Part shown: in pieces, positions 1 through 10,611 of the stretch | Layout of the letters: each line of letters opens with the position of its first letter | How positions within the stretch are numbered: position 1 is the first letter of the stretch | Origin: Massariosphaeria phaeospora | Lineage: Eukaryota; Ascomycota; Dothideomycetes; Pleosporales | Length of the DNA: 64,000 nucleotides | Direction of reading: 5' to 3' | Assembly (NCBI GenBank): GCA_011032825.1 | Contig: JAADJZ010000007.1 | Span: forward strand, 1,116,001 to 1,180,000 | Notes under the pieces: generated by a model | What the model saw: the letters and a program-made list of their open reading frames with translations, nothing else | What the model was told of the DNA's origin: nothing | Database searches by the model: none | Made by a program: the position numbers and the translations under genes

Positions 1-335
1 GCCAAGCATAGCTACACAGTCTTGGCTGGATCGGCTGCAAAAGGCGGATTTTGATGTTTTCGATACTTCATTACGAACAGCAGACTGGAAACTACCATGG
101 AAAGCTTATTGGGCGTTCACTAGGCGGACGCTATAGTGCAATTACCACCTGGCTCGAGGGTACAGATGAGAACGTGCACCTCAAAATAGGTGAATGATAA
201 AGAACACAAGATCAGGTTGGGGTGTCTTTGAATCGTAAGCCTCGTTGGCCATCGTATCGGAGATTCTACCTAGTTCCAGGCAACTACCCCGCTCGTGTCA
301 TCTAGGCTCAGCCTTCTAGCTAAGTATCATCCTTT
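1..335. other. Unassigned left edge
   Basis: No open frame, RNA gene or repeat could be supported here. It lies outside the left inverted-repeat arm. Confidence 0.4.
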
Positions 336-925
336 CCGGCTTCACATCGCTCTTGTTGGACTGCAGCGCATGCAACAAGTTCTAACGTCCCTCACTGCGT
401 AGCGAGACACACTGTGTGGCGAGACAAATGAGGGGTACTTTGACTTTCAGCAACTAGAAAGCTTATGTGCACAACGAATATTGCTATAATTCTATAAAAA
501 TAATCTGCTGTAGCTAATTCTGAATTTCTATGATCCCTCTTACTCAAAAATTACGATCGCATTATCGCCTCCGCACCTGACTTGTGTAGCGCCTTCTTAT
601 GTAGCGCCTTCTTGTGTAGCGCCTTCTTGCGTAGCGCAACAGACTTCCCATCCTACAGCACCAACGCTATGTCTTTTTCGCTCCAAATTTTCGTAAAACG
701 GCCTTATGCTAGCCTTAAAACCTCACTCCGATGCTTGGAAGTCATCATCAGCCTTGTGCGCGCTATCGCGTGCCAATTCATACAGGGCCGCCACGCTGAT
801 CGGTACCTTTCGGCGGAAGCGAGTACCGATCCTGGCTAATGTAGAACGACCCTACACGTCCCACCCCATCGTTAGGGTGTAATGTATCTGTGACGGCTGT
901 CAGACCCGTGGCTGTGCAGAGCCGT
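336..925. repeat. Left outer arm of inverted repeat around NLR gene
   Basis: Read forward, this segment matches the reverse complement of about 7892-8424. Shared landmarks are the strings around 384-440 (AACGTCCCTCACTGCG, then GGCGAGACAAA), the stretch ACAACGAATATTGC near 473, the block TTTTTCGCTCC near 675, GGCTAATG near 833 and GTGGCTGTGC near 911. By eye the arms are clearly homologous but diverged, with many C/T and G/A differences and small indels. A 15-bp unit (TGTAGCGCCTTCTTG) is repeated about three times at 584-640 in this arm only. No convincing protein is encoded. Confidence 0.8.
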
Positions 926-1690
926 TGCCAAGCGCTGCGGGACATCTAAATTCCGACTTTAGATTGAGAGCAGGGCTGGCGTTCCAAGACCCTAGCGCTT
1001 GTTCAAAGTTAACGAACGTGTCTGGCACCGAAACTGCAACTAGCCTCTGACACATCCGCTGTACAGCATCGAGATGTGATCCGACAACTGACTACGTTTA
1101 CTTTGGTAGCTTCTGCAACATATATTATGCGCCCTCAAGCCTAGCAGACTCGCTGTTGACCCCTCCGCCGACTGAGTAAAAGACCCGCTCCAGCCCTCTC
1201 ACATCCTTGTGCTCCCCGAGCACACGATGGCTGAGACACATACCGAGCGGCAGCCAGATAGCTAGAATAGATTGGGTGGGCGTCAGACATAGGGGCATGG
1301 CAGCGGACGCCAGAGATTGGCGTGATGAGTCAGGGAATTACCAAGCTCGAAGTGCAAGCGGATTGAGTGTCACTAGCAGAAAGCCATTGTTGCAAGGACA
1401 TACAAAGGTGGAAAGGCGTTGCATATCTTGGTGATACAGCTGTCGCACGGTATACAACAAACAGCTCCTTGCATGGAGCACTGCAATCATTAGCACCGTA
1501 GAGAGGTGCTCATGTTTAACCTGTACGGCCTGCGAGGAGCTTAGGTTGTAAAAAGCCCACGAGGGCTGGGTTACGTAATATAGAGCAGAGATCCAGGATA
1601 AAGTAGGGTAGAACTGACCGCCAGGTTCCGGGCCGTTCTTATCTGAAATTGTATCTGATAGTGGCTGTGCTTGGCAAGACGCCACACCAT
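926..1690. other. Spacer within left arm, no gene seen
   Basis: Only short overlapping frames on both strands, none with family motifs. It separates the outer and inner matching parts of the left arm and has no clear counterpart on the right, where the equivalent spacer (7375-7891) is shorter. Confidence 0.4.
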
Positions 1691-1798
1691 CTTCTCTTCA
1701 TCCACATCAAAATAACGCCTTCGGCGCAACCCTATGGCCAGAGCGGTGCAGCCATCCTCCCTGCTAGCGGTGGCGACACAATGTACCACGCTATTCTG
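1691..1798. repeat. Left inner arm of inverted repeat
   Basis: About 108 bp that match the reverse complement of 7257-7374. The shared core includes CGCCTTCGGCGCAACC, TATGGCCAGAGCGGT and GCTAGCGGTGGCGACACAAT. Similarity is higher than in the outer arms. It lies about 300 bp upstream of the inferred NLR start, while its partner lies about 100 bp after the NLR stop, so the gene is closely bracketed. Confidence 0.85.
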
Positions 1799-2107
1799 TG
1801 GGTGGCAGCTTCGTCCCCATGCAGCCTGTCACCTCAACTTGCGTGCAGCAATTGTTCCATGGAAAGTTGTCAACATCCATCCTCCAGCTATTTGTTGTCA
1901 GCAATCCAGAGCTGAGAGGCGCGGACGGGACAGGTGGCGCTGGGGCTGACTGCGTCTGCGACTTGATTGGCGGGGCCCCGTCATTTTCGAACAGATGCGA
2001 GCGCAGCTGAGCCGACAGCGTCAATACAGGCCGCCCAGCACGATGGAACCCAGCAACTCTCTCGAATATCTAGCGTCGAGGAGGTTGTTGAGTTCTCCCC
2101 TCAAACT

Positions 2108-5100
2108 ATGGCGGCCTCTGGATGGCGACGACTGATTCCGTTCCGCAAGGATGGTCACGACTCTGTACTTATCGACCCTGATATTCAGCCTCTGTCAGGC
2201 TGACGCTGTAGCAGGCTAGCAGCTCATCGAAGCCGCAGAAACCGTCCAAGGCATCTGCGCTTGGTCCGAAAGTCGTGGCGGGGGGAGAGCAGCCAGTAGT
2301 GGAGTAAGCCATCTGTACCATCATAAAAGCCCATACTAATAGTGCTCAGCATCGTTGCCATCCATGGCTTGAACGGGCACCGCGACGAGACGTGGATAGC
2401 AGCGAACGACACCCACTGGCTCCGCGATCTCCTACCAAAAGACATACCAAATGCGCGCATAATCTGCTGGGGATACGATGCGAACACGCACAGCAAGCGC
2501 GTTAGCCACCAATTCCTCCACGATCATGCAGAGCAGCTAGTGTCCGATCTCTGCCTCAAGAGAAAGCGTACAAATGTGAGATGAGAGTGGACATTGATAA
2601 GATATAGTTCTGACAGCCAAAGACCATGAAACGACCGATAATCTTCGTGGCGCACAGCCTTGGTGGCATCATCGTCAAAGGCGTCAGTCTTGCTCCTCTC
2701 TGTCGCATATGCAGCTGACCGGGCCCAGGCTCTCATTCACTCGGACGCGGCGCGGAAAGGCGCACTAGAAGAACATCGGTCGATCAAGACGTCTACGTAC
2801 GGAATCATGTTCATGGGCACTCCTCACCAGGGCGGCAACGGAGTGCAGTTCGGAAAGCTGCTGGTGAATGCGGCATCAGTATACAAGGCCACCAACAGCC
2901 GGCTGCTAGAGCATTTGGAGCGAGACTCGGAATGGCTCCAGCAGCAGCTAAGACAGTACGGGCCGATTAGCGGGGAGTTTATGACGAAGTTTGCGTACGA
3001 GGAGTACGAGACTCCGACAGCGCTGGGCTATTCGATCATGGTATGCCTTTACGTTGACCACAGGCATCGCAAGTACTGATGATACAGGTTGTGCCAAAAG
3101 CATCCGCGGTTGTTCCAGGCGCCGCCAACGCAGAGCAGATTATGATCCACGCAGATCACAGAGAAATGGTCAAGTTTGAATCAAAAGAAGATAATGACTA
3201 TGAGAAAGTCTCAGATCATTTGATTGTTATGGTTGAAAAAGCAGGCAGCGTTGTTGGCCTACGGTGGGAAGAAGAGGGTAGGGTTGATGCGGGTATGTAG
3301 CCCTAGCATGTAGTTGTTGATAATAGCAGCAATAGTAACCCGTCCATAGCTCGCAGCAATCTTGAACAGAGCTTTTCTGTTGTCTTTAGCTTGACTGAGG
3401 CCTCTGAGACCGATCATTTTGTCGCAAGACGAGCAGAGCTTGCTGCAATGCACAAGGCGCTCAGCGAGGGCACTGGCCGTCAAGCAGTCACCCTGCATGG
3501 CCTAGGCGGGATCGGGAAAACGCAGCTGGCGATTGCGTATGCCAAGGCCCATCGAGAGGACTACTCGGCGATATTCTGGCTGAACATCAAAGACAAAGTG
3601 TCGGTGAAGCAGAGCTACTCGCGGCTAGCAAAGCGGATCTTGCAGGACTGCCCATCAGCCAGCCAGCTAGGCATCTCCACAGATGACAAGAAGCAAGATG
3701 AAGTGGTGGCAGCAGTTAAACGGTGGCTGGAACATGCAAAGAATACGCGGTGGTTGATAGTGTTTGACAACTACGACAACCCCAAAGTGCCAGGCAATGC
3801 CAATCTAGGTGCTGTTAATATCCAGCAGTTTCTGCCCGAAGCACACCATGGCTCTATAATTGTTACGACAAGGTCGTCCAAAGTTAGTGTAGGCCGTCGC
3901 TTGAAGGTAGCCAAGTTAGAAGATGTCCGCGACAGTCTACAGATCCTGTCTGATGCATCGCACCGCGAGGGTGTAATGGTTGGTAAGTTTGTTCGAATTC
4001 CTGTACTGTACTGCGTTGTAGATGCAACGCTTACACTTTTAGATCCTAATGCCGCCGAGCTTGCTAGAGAGCTAGATGGACTACCACTAGCCTTAGCTAC
4101 GGCGGGCGCCTACCTTGATCAGGTGGCGACAAGCTTTGCCAACTACCTTTGTCTATACCGGGCATCCTGGCGGAGGCTGCAACAAACAAGCCCTGAAGTA
4201 AGCACATACGAAGACCGGCAACTGTACTCAACATGGCAGCTCTCTCTAGATCACATCAAGCAGCAGAACGAAATATCAGCTAAGCTGCTTCAGCTATGGG
4301 CATACTTTGACAACCAGGACCTCTGGTTTGAGCTTCTAAGAGAGGGGAAGACTAGTGGGCCGCAATGGCTTTGTCAACTAACAGAAGACCAGCTAAGTTT
4401 CAACAAGGCAGTAAGGGTGCTATGCGACTACGGGTTGATAGAGGTAGACGAGTCCTCTGAAGGAACTGTGATAGAGTCTCAAGGGTACGGGATGCACAGC
4501 TGTGTACACGCATGGACGGTGCATGTAGTCAACCAAGAATGGGATGCTGAAATGGCCGGGGTAGCGATGGAGTGTGTAGGCAGGCATGCACCAGAGAATA
4601 ATGCGCAGCGCTCATGGTTAACTCAGCGTCGGATTTTGCGACACATAACAAGGTGTTGGGGGTTTATTGTCGATGGCAGGTTAGATAAGGATGGGAAGGA
4701 CTGGATTCTGCATAACTTTGGATACGTGTGTTCGAATCAGGGACGGCTTGACGAGGCGGAGAAGATGTACTTGCGAGCGCTGCAAGGCAAAAAGAAGGCG
4801 TGGGGACTAGAGCACACATCAACACTCGACACAGTCAACAACTTGGGCAACCTCTATGCGGACCTAGGCCGGCTTGACGAGGCGGAGAAGATGTACCAGC
4901 GGGCGCTGCAAGGCTACGAGAAGGCATGGGGACCAGAGCACACATCAACACTCAACATATTCAACAACTTGGGCAACCTCTATTCGGACCTAGGCCGGCT
5001 TGACGAGGCGGAGAAGATGTACCAGCGGGCGCTGCAAGGCTACGAGAAGGCGTGGGGACCAGAGCACACATCAACACTCGACACAGTCAACAACTTGGGC

Positions 5101-7161
5101 AACCTCTATAAGAACCTAGGCCGGCTTGACGAGGCGGAGAAGATGTACCAGCGGGCGCTGCAAGGCAAAGAGAAGGCGTGGGGACTAGAGCACACATCAA
5201 CACTCGACACAGTCAACAACTTGGGCAACCTCTATAAGAACCTAGGCCGGCTTGACGAGGCAGAGAAGATGTACCAGCGGGCGCTGCAAGGCAAAGAGAA
5301 GGCATGGGGACCAGAGCACACATCAACACTCGACATAGTCAACAACTTGGGCAACCTCTATGCGGACCTAGGCCGGCTTGACGAGGCGGAGAAAATGTAC
5401 CAGCGGGCGCTGCAAGGCAAAGAGAAGGCATGGGGACCAGAGCACACATCAACACTCGACATAGTCAACAACTTGGGCAACCTCTATAAGAACCTAGGCC
5501 GGCTTGACGAGGCAGAGAAGATGTACCAGCGGGCGCTGCAAGGCAAAGAGAAGGCATGGGGACCAGAGCACACATCAACACTCGACATAGTCAACAACTT
5601 GGGCAACCTCTATGCGGACCTAGGCCGGCTTGACGAGGCGGAGAAGATGTACCAGCGGGCGCTGCAAGGCAAAGAGAAGGCATGGGGACTAGAGCACACA
5701 TCAACACTCGACACAGTCAACAACTTAAGCGCTCTCTATGCGGACCTAGGCCGGCTTGACGAGGCGGAGAAGATGTACCAGCGAGCGCTGCAAGGCAAAG
5801 AGAAGGCGTGGGGACTAGAGCACACATCAACACTCGACACAGTCAACAACTTGGGCAACCTCTATGCGAACCTAGGCCGGCTTGACGAGGCAGAGAAGAT
5901 GTACCAGCGGGCGCTGCAAGGCAAAGAGAAGGCATGGGGACCAGAGCACACATCAACACTCAACATATTCAACAACTTGGGCAACCTCTATAAGAACCTA
6001 GGCCGGCTTGACGAGGCGGAGAAGATGTACCAGCGGGCGCTGCAAGGCTACGAGAAGGCGTGGGGACTAGAGCACACATCAACACTCGACACAGTCAACA
6101 ACTTGGGCAATCTCTATGCGAACCTAGGCCAGCTTGACGAGGCGGAGAAGATGTACCAGCGGGCGCTGCAAGGCTACGAGAAGGCGTGGGGACCAGAGCA
6201 CACATCAACACTCAACACAGTCAACAACTTGGGCAACCTCTATAAGAACCTAGGCCGGCTTGACGAGGCGGAGAAGATGTACCAGCGGGCGCTGCAAGGC
6301 AAAGAGAAGGCGTGGGGACTAGAGCACACATCAACACTCAACACAGTCAACAACTTGGGCAACCTCTATGCGGACCTAGGCCGGCTTGACGAGGCGGAGA
6401 AGATGTACCAGCGGGCGCTGCAAGGCAAAGAGAAGGCGTGGGGACTAGAGCACACATCAACACTCAACACAGTCAACAACTTGGGCAACCTCTATGCGGA
6501 CCTAGGCCGACTTGACGAGGCAAAGAAGATGTACCAGCGGGCGCTGCAAGGCTACGAGAAGGCGTGGGGACTAGAGCACACATCAACACTCGACACAGTC
6601 AACAACTTGGGCAACCTCTATGCGGACCTAGGCCGGCTTGACGAGGCGGAGAAGATGTACCAGCGGGCGCTGCAAGGCTACGAGAAGGCGTGGGGACCAG
6701 AGCACACATCAACACTCGACACAGTCAACAACTTGGGCAACCTCTATGCGGACCTAGGCCGGCTTGACGAGGCAGAGAAGATGTACCAGCGGGCGCTGCA
6801 AGGCAAAGAGAAAGCGTGGGGACTAGAGCACACATCAACACTCAACACAGTCAATAACTTAGGCGCTCTCTATAAGAACCTAGGCCGGCTTGACGAGGCG
6901 GAGAAGATGTACTTGCGAGCGCTGCAGGGCTACGAAAAAGCACTTGGCCAAGAGGCGGTAAAGACGTATGTACCAGCGCTTAACACAGTTGAGAATATGG
7001 CAGTTCTCTTCCAGTGGACCAGCAGAACGCAGGAGGCAAAGCTCTTATATGAACAGGCTCTCCTTGGTGTTGAAGCAGTATTCGGGCGTACAAGCAACAG
7101 GTATCGCAGTGTTGCTAAGGCCCTAGAGGCACTGCGCAGTGCGAGTGAGCATGATACATGA
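2108..7161 (+). CDS. NLR-like receptor: SesB-type hydrolase, NB-ARC, TPR
   Basis: Likely self/non-self recognition STAND ATPase. My join is 2108..2163, 2223..2303, 2350..2575, 2617..2682, 2729..3040, 3088..3292, 3350..3982, 4043..7161, which stays in frame and gives about 1565 residues; the first two exons are tentative. Domains: an alpha/beta hydrolase (SesB/DUF676-like, about residues 45-300) with DIVAIHGLNGH and nucleophile motif VAHSLGG; NB-ARC with Walker A GLGGIGKTQ near residue 365, Walker B LIVFDN, GSIIVTTRS and GLPLAL; then 18 TPR units of 42 residues from about residue 760, with two degenerate units at the end. The 60-bp intron 3983-4042 has no stop and keeps frame, so retention would add 20 residues to the NB-ARC region. 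By family, ligand sensing by the repeats should oligomerise NB-ARC and trigger the hydrolase; that is inferred. No disabling mutation is seen. Confidence 0.88.
4747..7014 (+). repeat. 18 x 126-bp tandem TPR-coding repeat
   Basis: The string CTTGACGAGGC recurs every 126 bp from 4747 to 6889, giving 18 in-phase units. Each codes for 42 residues of the kinesin-light-chain-like TPR type (LDEAEKMYQRALQG ... EHTSTL ... NNLGNLY). Units differ at only a few codons: K or Y after QG, L or P before EHT, D or N then T or I then V or F after STL, and AD, KN, AN or SD after NLY. Unit 8 has LSAL and unit 17 LGAL in place of LGNL, unit 11 ends LGQ and unit 15 begins LDEAKKMY. Such near-identity indicates ongoing homogenisation or recent expansion. 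Confidence 0.95.
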
Positions 7162-7256
7162 CTTTGTAATTCAAATATAATGCTGCTTTCTGATAAATTT
7201 CATAGTCGCCACAGTCTAGTGTTATAGTTAAGGCAGAGGATAAAGCAGCGGTTAGT

Positions 7257-7374
7257 AGAATAGCGTGGTACATTGTGTCGCCACCGCTAGCAAGGAGGAC
7301 GGCTGAACCGCTCTGGCCATAAGGTTGCGCCGAAGGCGATGGTTTGTAGATCTGGCTGAAGAGAAGAGTATTTT
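7257..7374. repeat. Right inner arm of inverted repeat
   Basis: Reverse complement of 1691-1798 with few differences. It starts about 95 bp after the NLR stop codon, so it probably lies in or near the 3' untranslated region. Confidence 0.85.
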
Positions 7375-7891
7375 ATGTAGGTCTAGATAGTGTAGAATCC
7401 ATGTTGAGCCTTTCCATCTTCGTATGCGCTTACAACGACGACGTTTTGCCAGTAGCGCTTAGTTGAACCCACATGCCGAAGCGCAGGCTTCGATTCCCAG
7501 GCCCGCCGCGCTCTATTTCAACTTGTATCCTTCCCATCACATCGTATTCCCCTTCAACGAGCCGAGTCTAGAGCTCTCTGCGGCTTGGTTTAGGAATCGG
7601 CGCGCCGGTGGACTCGAGAAGCATAAGAGCGTGGAGGGCTTGATCAGGTCGTTCTATCGGTCAGCAGAAGGGATAACGGCGGATCTCGGCACTCTGGGGC
7701 GGCGTGATTGTATAGCTCTACATTACAAAGTAGGTATCGCTGTGCGTTGGACTGCATCTCAAGGTGTGTGGGGGTCGTTGTGTCGAAGCTGGTTTCGCTG
7801 CTGGAACCGCGTTGGCTGACTAAACAAGCACCAGGCCATGCCTTCTCACTGCTCCTAATCCTAAGTCAGATTTAGCAATAATCCGAACGCT
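7375..7891. other. Spacer in right arm, no supported gene
   Basis: A 118-codon open frame at 7463-7819 opens on TTG, has no ATG near its start and shows no recognisable domain. I see it as chance or a decayed remnant. Confidence 0.35.
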
Positions 7892-8424
7892 TATGCAACT
7901 CGCACAGCCACATATCTTGCAATGAAATACCCCACCAGTGCATAAGGTAAGACGTGCGAGGTCATCTCGCATTAGCCTGGATCGGCGGTTCGCTTCCGCT
8001 AGAAGTACCAATTGACGGGGCGGCACTGCATGAAATCGCGCCCCGCAGCACACATAGGGCTGATGATAACTTTCTAGTATCAGAGGGAGGTTGTGAGGTA
8101 GGATAAGGCTGTTCTACGAAAATTCGGAGCGAAAAAGGCTCAAGGTTGGCGCTGTGGGTAAGGAAGCATGTTTTGCCACAACACCAGGCGCTGTACAAAT
8201 CAGGCGCGGAAGCGACAATGCGAACGTAATTTTTAGGCAAAGTAAAACATAGACATTTAGAATTAGCCGCAGCTAATTATTTTTATAGAATTATGGCAAT
8301 ATTCGTTGTGCGCATGAGCTTTCTGGTTGCTGAAAGTTAAAGTACCTCTCGTTTGTCTCGCCACACAGTGCGTCTCGCTACGCAGTGAGGGACGTTGCTG
8401 AGTTCACACTGAAGCCGGTCATTT
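7892..8424. repeat. Right outer arm of inverted repeat
   Basis: Reverse complement of about 336-925. The arm ends only about 30 bp before the HET-gene start at 8452, so it probably includes that gene's promoter. The left arm has no HET gene at the mirrored position. Confidence 0.8.
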
Positions 8425-8451
8425 TCCTCTGCATGAGTGCGTTTAGTGATC

Positions 8452-10409
8452 ATGCGACTGATCCACGCAGAGTCTCTTCAGCTCTGTGAATTCTTTGAAG
8501 ACGCTATCCCGCGCTATGCTATTCTTTCCCATACCTGGCACAATGACGAGGTTACCTTCCAAGACATGATTTCTGGTAAAGCTGAGTCTAAGGCTGGTTA
8601 CGCGAAGATTACGTCGAGCTGCCGCCAGGCCTTATACGACAAGGTGAAATATGTGTGGGTGGATACATGCTGTATCGACAAAACCTCGAGCGCGGAACTC
8701 TCCGAGGCCATCAATTCCATGTACCGGTGGTATGAGAATTCGAACAGATGCTACGCATTCATGGCCGATGTTGAAATCGATGACAGGAAGCCGCGGGCGA
8801 CGTGGCGGGATGACTTTTCGAAAAGCAGATGGTTTACAAGAGGTGGGCTGATTTTCAAGCCTTGGTATCTTTATTTCTAACAAAAGTGTAAGGATGGACG
8901 CTTCAGGAGCTCCTAGCCCCTGATGACTTGCATTTCTTCTCGAAAGACTGGCTCTTCATGGGCGATAAAATGTCACTTTACGATGTGATCTCAGAGATCA
9001 CCAACATCGACATTGCTTTCCTGCAAGGAAAGCATCTCACTGCCGCTAGTATTGCTGAGAGAATGGCGTGGGCCTCAATGCGGAACACGACACGCATCGA
9101 GGATTCCGCGTATTCATTGCTTGGGATCTTTGATGTTAGTATGCCTTTGCTGTACGGGGAAGGCGAAAAGGCTTTCACAAGGCTACAAGAGGAGATATTG
9201 AAGAGTTCAGAAGACCAGACTATATTTGCGTGGGGATGTGGCCCGCGAAGAAGCGCTACAATTGAATTGACGCCTGCCAAAGCCAAGGATGACGAATCTC
9301 GGGTGGAAGCCACTCATCGCAGGATTGGAGAACCTTTGTCTGAATCTGTTTCCAATCTCAAAAATACCCTCCAAGGCAGTTCATTGAAAAATAAGAACCG
9401 AGAACTTCGGGGATCTTTAGCCCGCTCCCCCAAAGAGTTTGCGGGTTCGAGCAGGATCATTCCGAGCACTCTCTGGCAGCAACACGAACCCTACTCTACA
9501 ACCAACAAAGGGCTTAGAATATCGGTCAATATTGTCAAAGAGCCTGAGCTTTATGGTTTCAGTAACCTCGAATCGGACGTTTTGGCTCTTATTGGCTCAC
9601 AGTACAGAGGAAATTCTGCATCAGTGCTCTCAATTCAGCTGGCGCAAACACCCAGCACCGCGGACGACGACACCCCGGTTAACGAGTTCATGCGAGTGGG
9701 ATCAGGTATGCCTCTGGAAATACCGATCTTCTCGAGACAAGGCAAGAGTCTAGAGACCGAGCAGCGGATGATCTACATCAAACAGCGCAAGGTTGAGCCT
9801 ACCAAAGCCAACACGGTCTTCGCAGGTTTCATGCTCCCTGATCTTCCAAATGACGTTGTACCGTGGAAAGTCACCGAAGTCTTTCCTCTCGATTACTGGT
9901 CCGCAACCACAGGCTCGATCTGCAGACCCTTTGAAGCAGCCGACGAAAATGTAGTACAGAACAAGGGACCATGGGGCGCAGTCGTCGTCTTGAGCACGGT
10001 ACACACGCTAGATGTACACGAAGAACCAAAACCGACACCGGACAACGACAGGACTCTAAAGAGCGATACCCTCACTCCCGATGTTCCCAAAGTCCAACAA
10101 GGCAGTGCGTCTGGAACGGAGGGGACCAGCACCCAGATCTACCTCTTCCTGCGATACGACAACGAGACCAAGAACTGGCGCACCCATCTCATGCCCAAGC
10201 CCACGGACCGGAGTCTCAAAGAACTGTATGACGCGTGGGTGCACCGGAGCGTCCTGCCGATGGCGCCGCGCGTGCGCACGCAGATAGGCTCGATCACTGG
10301 TCCCGCGCAATCCAAGGACATGGTGCCTGTGTCTGTGCGGTTGAACAAGGTTTCCGGAAAGGGTTTTGATGCGCTGCTGGTTCATCTAGGAGTTGACTTC
10401 TGGGAGTGA
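8452..10409 (+). CDS. HET-domain (heterokaryon incompatibility) protein
   Basis: Two exons, 8452..8842 and 8893..10409, joined over a 50-bp intron (GTGGGC...AAG) that restores WFTRGWTLQELLAP; about 635 residues. The start is the ATG opening MRLIHAES, the usual beginning of the family; a GTG frame 15 bp upstream was rejected. The HET domain fills the first 140 residues: YAILSHTW, then VWVDTCCIDK, then RWFTRGWTLQE. It is followed by the usual downstream block with RIEDSAYSLLGIFDV and LYGEGEKAF. The C-terminal half has no named domain. HET proteins cause cell death when non-self partners meet; this one follows the NLR gene on the same strand. It is intact, but no partner can be assigned from sequence. 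Confidence 0.92.
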
Positions 10410-10611
10410 GGATGATGATTACTTCGGTGTTGATGGACGGAACTGGCCACACTACATGTGTGTTCGTAGACGTGTTCGCAAAACAGTTGCCAAGCCGCCA
10501 CAAGCCGCGAAAACTTAGCGGGCTAGTTCACCTGTACGTACGCAAGTTCTGCGCCTGCAAAGAGAAGCTTATTTATATCGTAGTATGCTTTGTTATGTCT
10601 TAACGTAGATA

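Noticed and set aside
582..839. 85-codon frame in the left repeat arm
   Set aside because: Its N-terminus is just a 15-bp repeat, and the homologous right arm does not preserve the frame.
4747..7014. Assembly artefact of the 126-bp repeat
   Set aside because: Units carry distinct variant combinations and keep frame across 18 copies, as known for fungal NLRs; copy number could still be misassembled, but the array is real.
3391..7161. NLR starting at 3391 as a stand-alone gene
   Set aside because: The first codon is TTG, and upstream exons encode a matching hydrolase domain joined by good splice sites.
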